From Stentor roeselii (lineage: Eukaryota > Ciliophora > Heterotrichea > Heterotrichida > Stentoridae): a stretch of DNA of 64,000 bases. The stretch covers positions 167,215 through 231,214 of the forward strand of contig RSEH01000019.1 of NCBI GenBank assembly GCA_006503475.1. The letters are read 5' to 3'. Below the pieces are notes generated by a model. It was not told the origin of the DNA, did no database searches, and was given only the letters and a program-made list of their open reading frames with translations. Positions 42,628-52,226 of this stretch are shown piece after piece (positions within the stretch are counted from its first letter, which is position 1; the number at the start of each line of letters is the position of its first letter). Both the position numbers and the translations under genes were made by a program.

Positions 42628-45411
42628 TTATTTTCTGGTAATGATTCTACGACCTGAGTTCGACAAGTTCCGTTTCGGAGCAGTTGACCTGTTATTTGGC
42701 TCTACTCGGGTGTTGTTGAGGCTTTTTCCTACTTTTCTAGTCTCGACTTTTACTAATTTGACTTCCTTACGTTCAGGGAAGGTCATATCGAGTTTATTTA
42801 AAATGTTTTTTTCTTTTTCGTCGTCACTTTCGTCTGGTCGGTCAATGGTTGACAGGTCATTTTTTGAAGTCTTTGAAATATTTTTCTCGTCACGAGTCAA
42901 GTCAAGGATGACCTCGTCATAAGATTTCATTTTCGACTCTTCCAACAAGGCAGTGGCTTCTTTTCTTGCAGTTTCGACCCTTGTCTGTGTATCGATTTTT
43001 ACTTTCCACCTGGGGTCTCCCATAACTACAAGTGACCCAAGTTGCACTCCGTTGACATCCCAGATAAAAACATGATAATCAAAAGAACAACTCACAATAA
43101 GTCTCACTCCTTCAACAAGACTTAAATGAATAATTCCTTCTTCATGGGCTTTCCACTCAGAAACCTTTCGAAAGTCTTCAGAAACTACTTTTTTATTAGA
43201 CTCAAGTGCATTGGTAAGAAGTGTAAGAATAAAAAAAGAAGTATCAGGGTCAGACCCAGAGTCTTCCCTTTTACTTCCATAAAGTTTCAGCTTCTGCAAG
43301 ACAAGTGACAAGCTCCAAACGTTGATATTTCCAAGATCGTCACCGCCATAGAGCAGTTCATTAGCAGAGTCCCATTCAAGTGCTCTGACAGGACAACTGT
43401 CAGTACCTCCAGTGTCTTTAGTGATTTTATTAGAAACTTTTAGCAATAAAGTGTTTTTTACGTTGCTTGGAGCCACTGCCCAGATGTAGAGAAAACCTGA
43501 AAGGTCTGCAGCGACGAGACAACTGTGAGGGTTTAGAAATTTCAAGGCTTTTACTTCAGCTTCGTGCCCTTGAAGCTCGGTGTCTTGACGTAAGGTTTGA
43601 AGGTTCGTGATTAGAATTGTTCCGTCGTCGCTGCAGGAGGCGAGGTACTTGCCTTTTGCTTTTAAGTCTATTGAATTCACAATGTCTTTGTGCTTGATTT
43701 GGTCAAATCGGATGCTCCCCTTTTCACCACCTTCTGAATCGTCGTGAACGTGCACTTTTCGGTCCCAGGAACAGGAGACAAGGTATTTGAACTCGGGAAG
43801 GAATAGAAGAGATGTCACTTCACCACCGTGTCTTTTGAATTTCTTTATTTTTGTACCGTTTTTTACTTTGAAGGTTAAAACTCGACCTTTGGAATCACCG
43901 AGAAATAACTTTCGCTTTTTGTTGTCTAGTTGAATTGTGGTTATGTCGTTTGGAGTCAGGTTTCTTAGGACTTTTATTAGTTGGCCGTCTGCTGCGTTCC
44001 AGATCTTTACGCATGATGGGTGAGCAGAAATAAAAGTATTATACAAAGGATTATACAAGCACATAAGAGGAATCCCTTCATCAACTTTATTCTGATCCTT
44101 GGGTTCCTCATAAGTATAAATAAAAAGTCTTTTCGCCCCAGCAACGATTTTCTTCTCAGGAAAAGTGACACTAAAGGTATTAAGCTCAGCAACCGGTGCA
44201 TTAAAACTTTGAATACAAGTGAAAGTTCTAATATCCCATACCTTAAACATTCCCGAGATATCAGCCGTAACAAGTTGATGACTATCAGGCACACATTTAA
44301 TCCCAACAAGGCTATGAATATGTCCAGAAAGTTTATAAATATATTTGGTCACATAAGGATTCCACACATAAGCCGCACGGTCAAGTCCGGCAGAAAACAA
44401 ACACCCGACATCAGAGCTCCAATCAAGACTATAAATTCCCTTCGGCAGTCTTTTCATTTTTCTATTCGGCTCCAAAGAAGGAACATTCCAAAGCAAGATC
44501 TGTCCTCCCAAGTCACTAGTCACGAGTAAGTCCAAAGAAGGAATAGGCATCATTGCAGTGACAGCACTTTTATCATGATAAAAATCGTTAACTCTAGGAA
44601 AAGCATGATGTTGAAGAAGTCTTTGAGTTAAGTCGCTGAGGTTCCAATAAAAAATCATGCCTTCAGGTCCTCCAGCATATAAAACACTGTCGAAGTAAGT
44701 CATTGAAATAGGGATGATCGGACTGTTGATTTTGTGAACTTGACTATAAGAACTGTCTTCCCATAAAATAATAGACAAGTCGTTGGAACTAGTGACGACC
44801 ATGCCACGGTCATGGATGTGATAAGCTGAAATCACTGCACCTGTGTGACCCTTCACCTCTCCTTCGAACTTTCCAGTTTTCATATTGTAAATCTTGAACT
44901 TCTTGTTATCCCGCTCGGTCACTAGCAAATGTTTCGTTTCTGGGAAGTAAGTTATGTACTCAATGTCGTTGTCGTGCTTTACAGTGTCACGCCATTCACT
45001 TGGCTTGTAGTTTTTTATCACTTGGACGAAACCTTGGTCTTTGCGGGCTAGGCCGATTTCGATGATGTAATTTGAAAACTCGTCCCATTCCAGGTGTTTG
45101 TCGTCGTTTACGTCGATTTCTGCGAATAACTCGTTTAGAGAATTCACGAGAGACACTTGGTCTTCGATCTCTGGAAGGTGGTGAAGCATTATGTTGATGA
45201 ATTGAGGCTTTAGAAGACCTTCTCGCTTTAATTTGAAGTCTTTTTTTATTTTTGATAGCTTTCGGTAGTCGAGGAGGTTTATTGATATCATCTTGTCCCC
45301 GGATTCTAGTTTGTTCTCAGTTGATTCTGGCTCTGAGTCGGAATCTGGACCTTTGGAATCTTCGCTTATGTGCGAGGTGCTTTCTTCTTTGAAGGCTTTT
45401 TCGTCTTCCAT
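42628..45411 (-). CDS. EF-hand and WD40 protein, CFAP337/WDR49-WDR64-like (927 aa)
   Basis: An acidic N-terminus precedes an EF-hand pair region with one canonical loop (FAEIDVNDDKHLEWDEF, residues about 93-109). About 12-14 WD40 repeats follow, filling residues 140-830, enough for two beta-propellers (for example GHTGAVISAYHIHDRGMVVTSSNDLSIILWE and GHEAEVKALKFL-CLVAADLSGFLYIW). The tail is basic and disordered. This order of domains is typical of the WDR49/WDR64/EFCAB8 family, whose ciliate member CFAP337 is an axonemal protein (family knowledge). The exact orthology is unproved. It is convergent with TMEM17 with no base between the stop codons. Confidence 0.82.
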   Translation of the reverse strand: MEDEKAFKEESTSHISEDSKGPDSDSEPESTENKLESGDKMISINLLDYRKLSKIKKDFKLKREGLLKPQFINIMLHHLPEIEDQVSLVNSLNELFAEIDVNDDKHLEWDEFSNYIIEIGLARKDQGFVQVIKNYKPSEWRDTVKHDNDIEYITYFPETKHLLVTERDNKKFKIYNMKTGKFEGEVKGHTGAVISAYHIHDRGMVVTSSNDLSIILWEDSSYSQVHKINSPIIPISMTYFDSVLYAGGPEGMIFYWNLSDLTQRLLQHHAFPRVNDFYHDKSAVTAMMPIPSLDLLVTSDLGGQILLWNVPSLEPNRKMKRLPKGIYSLDWSSDVGCLFSAGLDRAAYVWNPYVTKYIYKLSGHIHSLVGIKCVPDSHQLVTADISGMFKVWDIRTFTCIQSFNAPVAELNTFSVTFPEKKIVAGAKRLFIYTYEEPKDQNKVDEGIPLMCLYNPLYNTFISAHPSCVKIWNAADGQLIKVLRNLTPNDITTIQLDNKKRKLFLGDSKGRVLTFKVKNGTKIKKFKRHGGEVTSLLFLPEFKYLVSCSWDRKVHVHDDSEGGEKGSIRFDQIKHKDIVNSIDLKAKGKYLASCSDDGTILITNLQTLRQDTELQGHEAEVKALKFLNPHSCLVAADLSGFLYIWAVAPSNVKNTLLLKVSNKITKDTGGTDSCPVRALEWDSANELLYGGDDLGNINVWSLSLVLQKLKLYGSKREDSGSDPDTSFFILTLLTNALESNKKVVSEDFRKVSEWKAHEEGIIHLSLVEGVRLIVSCSFDYHVFIWDVNGVQLGSLVVMGDPRWKVKIDTQTRVETARKEATALLEESKMKSYDEVILDLTRDEKNISKTSKNDLSTIDRPDESDDEKEKNILNKLDMTFPERKEVKLVKVETRKVGKSLNNTRVEPNNRSTAPKRNLSNSGRRIITRK

Positions 45412-45534
45412 TTAAATAACTGTTGAGATCTTTTTAAGGAAGGAGGGAGTGGATTGATGGTTGAATTAGGATAAGGGTTGGAGAATTATTCAAACTAACT
45501 ATATTAGACTATTCTTGAAGCTATACAACCATAA
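45412..45534. promoter_or_regulatory. Short divergent promoter region
   Basis: 123 nt separate the CFAP337-like gene (-) and the coiled-coil gene (+). Both promoters must lie here or extend into coding DNA. No motif stands out other than an A-rich start context (CCATAAATG). Confidence 0.4.
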
Positions 45535-46134
45535 ATGGAATTTTCATCAGAGTACCTTGATGAAAACATCATCAAACAAATCAGCACTATAGAAGAGAAC
45601 AAAAGCAACTCCTCAGAAATCCTAAAACTATTAAGAATCGAAGACCTGCGTATTTCAGAATATAATGAAAGCAAATCAAAGAAACAAGAAATGTTTCAAA
45701 ACAATTTTTACAATCTTTCTTCATTTGCAGAGTCATTATCTCAGATTCGTAGTTCACTATCATTGATAAATTCTGAAATCGAGACAAAAAAGTGTCAAAA
45801 TCTTTCTTTTGACACACGTTTGAACAGAATTTTCGATACTTTAGAGAGAACTGGAAGAAAAACTGATGACTTGAATCAAGTTTGTGCATCACTTGAACTG
45901 AGACTCAAAGACTATTCTTCAGCAAATGACTTTTTCTTGAACTTTTTCGAAGGGATCACTGAAGATGCAGATATAAGAATTCAAGAACTCCAAGAAAAGC
46001 ATAAAAAACTTGAAGAAAAAGTTGAAGTTCAGGCAAATCATGAAAAACGAGTCTATCCTCGTAAGTCGAAAGATGACGAAAAGTTGATTTTAACTATAAA
46101 GTCCCCGAAATCTCGATCAAATAAATTAAACTGA
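45535..46134 (+). CDS. Small coiled-coil protein (199 aa), parent of the 3941-4270 relic
   Basis: Not recognised as a named family. Mostly helix with heptads, acidic in the first half and basic at the end (KSPKSRSNKLN). It ends in TGA at 46132-46134. A truncated relic of this gene lies at 3941-4270 on the other strand, so a diverged copy exists to compare with. In the intact gene the frame is preserved. It is convergent with the 46193-46720 gene, 58 nt apart. Confidence 0.8.
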   Translation: MEFSSEYLDENIIKQISTIEENKSNSSEILKLLRIEDLRISEYNESKSKKQEMFQNNFYNLSSFAESLSQIRSSLSLINSEIETKKCQNLSFDTRLNRIFDTLERTGRKTDDLNQVCASLELRLKDYSSANDFFLNFFEGITEDADIRIQELQEKHKKLEEKVEVQANHEKRVYPRKSKDDEKLILTIKSPKSRSNKLN

Positions 46135-46192
46135 TTCAGTTTTTAATTCACTTTAACAAAATCATGATTTTTCAATTTATTAATTATCAAGT

Positions 46193-46720
46193 TTAATCCT
46201 TCCCTCCAAATGAAATTTCATTAAAATTCTTATAACTTCTGGCAGCTTCAAGTTTTTTTTTAGACTTTTTATGGGCAGAGGAGTCAAACTCTTGAAAAGG
46301 TTGATTTGCGAAACTAGGAGTTGTAATTTCTTGGTTTTTTTCAGGATTTAGGAAAGGAATCAGTTTTAGTTTAGGCTTCATTTGGATTAAGTAGTTCGTG
46401 TTTTGGATTTTAGGAAGAGAAACCTCTGAGTTCTTAAAGTTTAACGAATTTTGCATGTTTCGATCTGTCATTGGAAGGTCTTTTGAACGGAATGAAGGGA
46501 TCGAAGGGTATTTTCGGTGCTTGTTTAAAACAGGAAGTAAAACTTGGTGGGATTTACTATTTCTTACCATTGATTCAAATGGATCTTCTGAGGGTTTTCT
46601 CGGATTTACCTTTGAATTTGTAAATGGGGTGTTTTTATCATCATTTAAACTTAGGGTTGATGATAGCGCTTTGCATTTCAAAGTAATTTTTGATGAGAAG
46701 TATGCCTTTTTAGAGTCCAT
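46193..46720 (-). CDS. Disordered basic protein (175 aa), parent of the 3353-3854 relic
   Basis: Not recognised. Ser-, Lys- and Pro-rich without a clear domain (short motifs SLPKIQNTNYLIQMKPKLKLIPFL and SYKNFNEISFGG). The opposite strand also has an open frame (46398-46739). However, this strand has an ATG in the context CATAAATG, and the paralogous relic at 3353-3854 preserves codon phase in this reading, which supports the choice. It may be a cytoskeletal peptide, by composition only. Confidence 0.65.
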   Translation of the reverse strand: MDSKKAYFSSKITLKCKALSSTLSLNDDKNTPFTNSKVNPRKPSEDPFESMVRNSKSHQVLLPVLNKHRKYPSIPSFRSKDLPMTDRNMQNSLNFKNSEVSLPKIQNTNYLIQMKPKLKLIPFLNPEKNQEITTPSFANQPFQEFDSSAHKKSKKKLEAARSYKNFNEISFGGKD

Positions 46721-46857
46721 TTATGGGAGATTTTATTGAGTTTAAGTCTCTGTAAATAAATTTGAGTCTTTTCGATAAGAGAATTATCAAAGTTGTTTGA
46801 ATCATAGACTCATTAGATATTGTTATAGGTATTTTATTCATCATAAAGGAATATATT

Positions 46858-47475
46858 TTGATTTTTAGAGGAAGTAATTCATCAATATGTTGTTATTTAG
46901 AGGAAGTAATTGATGAATTTGTTGTAAATAGTAATCGGAATCTAGGTAGATTGATTTAATTATTGTTTTGGATTGATTGTTAAGGTATTTATAAATTTCA
47001 GAAAGCTAATGCAGATTTTGTTTATGATAATATAACTACTTTATTCTTTCCAGAAATCAATAGAAACCATATAGCTGATGAAAGATGCCATCAATAACTG
47101 CACATGCTCAATACTCTGAGTATAAGAGGTACTACAAGGTTTTATAAATAAACTTTAGTATAATTTATCGAATGAGCATAATTATATTTATAAAATGATT
47201 TCAATTACTTTTTCGAAAGCTGTAAATTAGACAAATTAATCAATATTATCTAATTAAGCTTTTCCTAGACAATCTGAAAGATCTTAGTAATTTACTTCTT
47301 TCTAAAATGAAAGATTGGATGCTGTCTTTTCACATGATGAGCTAAATTACTTCGAAGACATTGCTATCGCAACTGTTGAAAGTGGTGATGCTAAATTTCA
47401 TCCAACTGACAAAATTCTCCTTCTCATTCTTAAATGCTGTCTAGAATATTATATAAAAAGGAACTGGGTTTCTGA
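46858..47475 (+). repeat. Segment duplicated in inverted form at 4283-5247
   Basis: Collinear with the minus strand of 4283-5247. Near its left end it carries a tandem duplication of about 32 nt (46862-46924) that the other copy lacks. The open frame 47315-47620 overlaps its right end, but the partner copy does not keep that frame. The rest, up to 47880, is AT-rich without a gene. Confidence 0.75.
46862..46924 (+). repeat. 32-nt tandem duplication
   Basis: Two adjacent copies of a unit containing TTTAGAGGAAGTAATT, about 31-32 nt each. The second differs mainly at the CATCAAT/GATGAAT position. Confidence 0.8.
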
Positions 47476-47620
47476 TTTCTTTATCAGAAATAGGTTTAAA
47501 CGAAGTTTTAAAGAGAGTAGGGCTGCTTCTGCTTCTCACTGGAGTTCACATTATTCTAAATTTTCAAATTGGAACAACTTCTTCTCAAACATTCATTTGA
47601 TATTCGAATGCTATTCATGA
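47315..47620 (+). pseudogene. Possible decayed coding fragment (101 codons, no ATG)
   Basis: Opens at TTG with no ATG upstream in frame. The translation has segments such as VESGDAKFHPTDKILLLILKCC and WNNFFSNIHLIF, which hint at a helical protein (a transposase-like N-terminus was considered). The homologous block at 4283-4440 does not keep this frame, so this is more likely a relic or chance. Confidence 0.2.
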
Positions 47621-47880
47621 GAAAGTACATTTTTTTGAGAGTTTAGTTAAAATTTAGCGAAAATATTGAAAGCTGACCATATGCTAAGATAGTTATAGGC
47701 TTGATTGTTACAAGATTTTAATACTTTGAGGAATACAAATAGATTTTCAATAATCTATCAAACTTTTACTCTTTTCAGAAATAAATATTATATAAATATC
47801 AAAGATTTCTCATATACTTCAATAACCTATATAATATATAAATATAGATATTTATTTTTGGATTATAATAATATATTGAA

Positions 47881-49548
47881 ATGGTCGAAATCGAAGCTAA
47901 ATTGACAAGCCTGAAGCAATATCTCATTAAAAATCGAAAAACTTATGACATTTTAAAAGAACTGGGTCTTGGATACAAAAAAATAAATGGTTTGCCTACA
48001 AACGAATTTGATGATCTCTATGAAAAGGATTTAGATAATTTCTATGAAAAGGAATTTGATTATCTCTTTGATATTTTATCAGACATAAATTATAAAAAAT
48101 TTAAAAAGTTTGCGAAGTACATTAAGATTTTATACCTGAAAAAAGTAATATTTGCTGATAATTTAAAACTATCAATTTATTTTCGAATCCAGGACTCTTT
48201 GAACGAATTAAATAATAATCTAAAAAACAAACTAATTGAATGTATAGATTTGAGTTGCATTTCTAGGGCCTATGATTGTTTGAATAAGCAATCGCCTATG
48301 ATTGAAAATCAAATTGAAATAGCTGTAAATGAATACGGCATAATATATATCATAAATAAAGAAAATATACAAAATAAAATAGATATTTTAGAGCCTGTAC
48401 AAAATTTGATAACAACAATAATCTTTAGCAAGATAGATAAAATTCATGAATTGAAAACTTGTGTTGGATATGTGGCTGATGTCTGCGAAAATTATCACCG
48501 ATTTATCATTCAAAATCGCTTTTCTGATGAGGATCCTAAAGTTGATTTAGATAATATGATTTATCAATTATTTGAATATATTTGTAAGAGTTTCAAAGAA
48601 ATAAATTATCCTAACTTTTGTGGACTATTCAATGAACACTTTGAACGCTGTAAACTAGATATCTATTTTGAAGAAGGGAATGATAAATTATTAAAAGAAG
48701 AGATAATGAGGATTCCGATATATCAAAAAAATTTAAATGATTACAACAAATACCCTAAGTTAGCCATTCATAAAGTTAAGAACAAAAATGGTTTTGTTGC
48801 AAGGAAAATTATTGAATGCATAAATGATAATCATAAAAATTCGTACCATGATGAAATACAAATTTTAACAAATTTGAATGATGTAGATAATCGAAACCAA
48901 TCTCAGATAAACCATTTTCCAAAATTTTATGATAAAAGTGTAATTTTGAAAGATAAAAAAATTATTTATGATATGGAGTTATTCGATGATAATCTAGAAG
49001 ATTTTATTAACAAAAAAACCAAAAAAATAGATGAACATACAGCTGGAACAATTGCAGTACACTTACTTGAAGGATTTATTCTTCTGGAAAAAAATAATAT
49101 AATACATAATGATATAAAACCTAAAAATATTATGATTAAGAATCATAATGGCAAAACCTATCCAATTAATATCGATTTTAATGCAAGCATTAATTTACAA
49201 GATTATTCTATCAATATGAAAGTAAAAGGAACTAGGGAATTTATGTCTCCAGAATTCAGAGAAGCCCTAGAAAACAATAAAGATCTGCAGATTACAAAAA
49301 GTTCAATAAAATCTGATGTATTTAGTCTAGGATTGACTATTTTATTTATGTATTATAAGGATAAAGTCTTAAACATGAATCAGCAAGATAACAAACAAAA
49401 ACTAATTTACTTAATAAATAATCTAGAATCGGACAAAATGAAACATTTATTGGATGTTATGCTAAGGTTCAATGAAAATGAAAGGACTTCTTTCGTTGGA
49501 GCATTAAGTATTATTGATCCCAATAATGATCAAACAAAAATTAATTAG
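47881..49548 (+). CDS. Divergent protein kinase (555 aa)
   Basis: Residues 1-290 are helical, AT-rich in codons and unassigned. The C-terminal 260 residues form a kinase fold: beta-3 Lys in FVARKIIE, helix-C Glu in YHDEIQIL, hinge MELFDDNL, and catalytic loop HNDIKPKN (409-416), with Asn where most kinases have Arg. The metal site IDFN (431-434) has Asn in place of the Gly of DFG, followed by KGTREFMSPEF and SDVFSLGLTILFM. Lys, Glu and both catalytic Asp are present, so it may still be active. The missing HRD Arg suggests no activation-loop phosphorylation control (family knowledge). It is probably one of a large lineage-specific family. Confidence 0.85.
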   Translation: MVEIEAKLTSLKQYLIKNRKTYDILKELGLGYKKINGLPTNEFDDLYEKDLDNFYEKEFDYLFDILSDINYKKFKKFAKYIKILYLKKVIFADNLKLSIYFRIQDSLNELNNNLKNKLIECIDLSCISRAYDCLNKQSPMIENQIEIAVNEYGIIYIINKENIQNKIDILEPVQNLITTIIFSKIDKIHELKTCVGYVADVCENYHRFIIQNRFSDEDPKVDLDNMIYQLFEYICKSFKEINYPNFCGLFNEHFERCKLDIYFEEGNDKLLKEEIMRIPIYQKNLNDYNKYPKLAIHKVKNKNGFVARKIIECINDNHKNSYHDEIQILTNLNDVDNRNQSQINHFPKFYDKSVILKDKKIIYDMELFDDNLEDFINKKTKKIDEHTAGTIAVHLLEGFILLEKNNIIHNDIKPKNIMIKNHNGKTYPINIDFNASINLQDYSINMKVKGTREFMSPEFREALENNKDLQITKSSIKSDVFSLGLTILFMYYKDKVLNMNQQDNKQKLIYLINNLESDKMKHLLDVMLRFNENERTSFVGALSIIDPNNDQTKIN

Positions 49549-50186
49549 ATATTAAGTAAATTTAGTAATAATAGTGCTTAGATATACTTTAATTCAGCAT
49601 CATCTGAAAAATTCATTAGATTTTGCAATATAATAACTATTGTAATAATCAATCAAAGAAATTAGTTAAGATGTTTTCAATATTTTTCATCTTCATCACC
49701 TTTTCCCTGTCCTAATATTAGGCCCTTGCCATGGAAACTTAAGTAAGTTGAGATTAAAAGTTATCATGAATTCGGATGCTTCATTCAAGAATTATTTTAA
49801 AAACCTGATATATTTCAAAATTTTCACCTAATGGCTTTTAAAAATCTATGAGATCTTAAGAACTCATCCACAAAATACTTAGAGATTCAAGAATCCAATA
49901 TCTGTGAATATAGCTTCAAAGTCTATGACTATGCTGAGAGTCTTTATCGTGATAACCCAGTTTAGTAAGGTTTTCAGATTTCTTCTTATTTTCTCGGATA
50001 GATTCTTAAACTTTAGGATTTTAACTTCTGATGCTGCTACTAAATATCTTAAAGAGAATTTTAACAACCAAGGTAGGATGTTTAGGTATAAAATATTTTG
50101 ATTAGAGAACAAGATTGATATTCAGAATTTAAATTATATAATTAAAATTAAGCCCCTTAGTAAATTAATTACAGCCATATTTATAA
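49549..50186. other. AT-rich intergenic, no gene supported
   Basis: About 640 nt. Short overlapping frames on both strands at 49879-50112 have no domain and look like chance. The last 5 nt before the next ATG read TATAA. Confidence 0.45.
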
Positions 50187-52226
50187 ATGTTTGCCAGACT
50201 TTCTAAATTCTCGATGTGGAGCAGGCAGTCGATACTGAGCAGGTACTTCACTGATGAAAACCAAAAAAAATTTGTCTTTTTCAAAGGAAGTAATTTCGAT
50301 GACCTTCTAAGTGGAGATTACATATTTTCTGATAAGACTTTACTCATAAAAGATTCCTTAAAAGTGAATTACCAAATAATCACAAGACCAAAAGGATGGG
50401 GCAAGACTTTAAATTTGAGAATGGTCGAATCATTTTTCCATCCAAAGGTAGAAAGCGATGGAACCTTTTCTCAAGATCTTCAAAAAAAAGAGAAGTTTAG
50501 AAAACTGAATATTGGAAGGGAAACTTTGAGTTATAATCCGATCACTAATCTTAATCACTTGACTTGGATCATTGACCTTCAGGGTACCGTTCCTGTAGTC
50601 TTTTTGGAATTTGAAGACATGAGACCGAAGACTGAAAGAGAACTAGAGTTGCAGTTAGCTGAAATGATGAGCAAAACAATAAAAAAACATCTTTATTTGT
50701 TTGAATCTAAAGATATCAAATCTAACAGAAATTTAAAAATTTTAAAAGAATACGTAGAAGCACCTCCTGATATCAACGATTCTCGTAAATGGGATATAAG
50801 AATTGCATTGGAATCTTTAATCAAAAGCCTTCATAAACATTTTGGAACGAGAGTTATTCTGTTAGTGGATGGATATGATAAAATTTTGATGTCTCTAGCT
50901 GAGCAAAATTCAAAGTTTTTTAATTATGGTCTCGATTTGTTTACTGATCTTTATTCGATCTTTGAATCAAAAACTGATTATTTAATCCAATTTTCTATCT
51001 TAACAGGTGTTTTTAAAATTAGAACTTCGGGTAAGCTCTCTGTACTTAACCACTTTATTTATGATCCTGCTTATTATCCTAAGAATATTTTTTATTATGG
51101 TATTGGTGATTACGAACTTCGTGTATTTATAAATCAGTGTAACAAAATCAGTAAAAAGAAATTAGATGTAGAAAAAGTCAAAGAAAAATTAAAAAAATAT
51201 TACAATGGTTATACTGGTTACGATCATGAAGATGACTATTTAGAAACAAGGCTTCTTAATCCCGCTTCACTCATGAATTGTCTTAACAATTTAGTTACCA
51301 CAGATAGTGACCCTTACTTAAATTACTTTTCAAGAATAAATTCTACTGAAATTCTTGAAAATTCTTTAGCAGAATTGAAAAATAAGAAACTTATTGACAT
51401 ACTTATTGAAGAAAATTCAATAGATTTTATACCTGATGATTTCTTGTTCATGAATGCAAATAATCAGACTTCTGATAAAAATATAAGTATTTTGAAACAG
51501 ACTGTATTTGAATCGGAAGTATCCTTATTGACCTACATGGTTGATGCAGGATACCTTAAAAGTAGACATGAATACAAGAGTTTCTTTTTCCCAAATTTGG
51601 AAGTTTATGAAACTTTCGTTCAAAATATTGCACCTGTCTGGATACAAACAGCTAGACCATATTTAAAAAACTGTGTTTTGACTGATGCCGAAGTAGAAAA
51701 CAACAACTTGTTTTGTGAATCGTTTCAGAATAAAATTTTGAATCAATTCGATATAGATAAGCCTAATATTGTTTTAAAAAGTTTAGTCTATTTCAGTATG
51801 TTTACTAAAGGCAAGCTAATAGAAAACTATTCACCTCACTTTAAGTCTCGATCTAACGAAATAAAGTCGAATTTAATGCTTCTTCCAATTAAAAATCGAG
51901 CTGAATCTATTTATGTGATCGAATACATCAAGAATAATTCATATAGTAAAAGAACTCTTGAAGAAAAAATAATTCATGAAATAATTTATGATCATGCCTT
52001 TGATGCTTTGAATCTTATGGAAGAAAATGCTCACATAAAAAAAATAATTTTTAGAGTTGTACCATTTATTCCTAAAGAGAAATCTTGGTCAATTTCAGCT
52101 TATGATCTTATATTTGATAAAAAGGCTCTAAGTTCGATGATAAATGATATGAGGTTAGAAAGATTTCCGAATAACAACTTGTTGAGATATGTTCAGAATT
52201 TAATCAACAAGAATAATGATAATTAG
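50187..52226 (+). CDS. AAA-ATPase-like / PD-(D/E)XK family protein with mitochondrial-type N-terminus (679 aa)
   Basis: The core matches the AAA-ATPase-like family (PF09820 type) common in bacteria and scattered in protists: YIFSDKTLLIKDSL then ITRPKGWGKTLNLRMVESFF, with the Walker A at residues 68-74. The Walker B is LVDGYDK (226-232), where the family usually has DEYD. The C-terminal part has the layout of the linked nuclease domain (ESIYVIEYIKNN), but the catalytic motif looks degenerate. Residues 1-21 (MFARLSKFSMWSRQSILSRYF) lack acidic residues and alternate basic with hydrophobic ones, as in a mitochondrial presequence. Function unknown in eukaryotes. Confidence 0.82.
   Translation: MFARLSKFSMWSRQSILSRYFTDENQKKFVFFKGSNFDDLLSGDYIFSDKTLLIKDSLKVNYQIITRPKGWGKTLNLRMVESFFHPKVESDGTFSQDLQKKEKFRKLNIGRETLSYNPITNLNHLTWIIDLQGTVPVVFLEFEDMRPKTERELELQLAEMMSKTIKKHLYLFESKDIKSNRNLKILKEYVEAPPDINDSRKWDIRIALESLIKSLHKHFGTRVILLVDGYDKILMSLAEQNSKFFNYGLDLFTDLYSIFESKTDYLIQFSILTGVFKIRTSGKLSVLNHFIYDPAYYPKNIFYYGIGDYELRVFINQCNKISKKKLDVEKVKEKLKKYYNGYTGYDHEDDYLETRLLNPASLMNCLNNLVTTDSDPYLNYFSRINSTEILENSLAELKNKKLIDILIEENSIDFIPDDFLFMNANNQTSDKNISILKQTVFESEVSLLTYMVDAGYLKSRHEYKSFFFPNLEVYETFVQNIAPVWIQTARPYLKNCVLTDAEVENNNLFCESFQNKILNQFDIDKPNIVLKSLVYFSMFTKGKLIENYSPHFKSRSNEIKSNLMLLPIKNRAESIYVIEYIKNNSYSKRTLEEKIIHEIIYDHAFDALNLMEENAHIKKIIFRVVPFIPKEKSWSISAYDLIFDKKALSSMINDMRLERFPNNNLLRYVQNLINKNNDN

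Noticed and set aside
16000-46000. TGA read as Trp, as in Blepharisma
   Set aside because: Trp is encoded by TGG throughout. TGA terminates at least CFAP410, the Cache gene and the 45535-46134 gene at expected protein ends.
46398-46739. 113-codon plus-strand gene opposite 46193-46720
   Set aside because: The minus-strand frame is longer, has a good start context, and its phase is preserved in the alignment with the relic at 3353-3854.
47315-47620. A functional transposase N-terminus
   Set aside because: A few residues looked like a CENPB/Tigger-type helix-turn-helix region. There is no ATG, no DDE domain follows, and the homologous block at 4283-4440 does not keep the frame.
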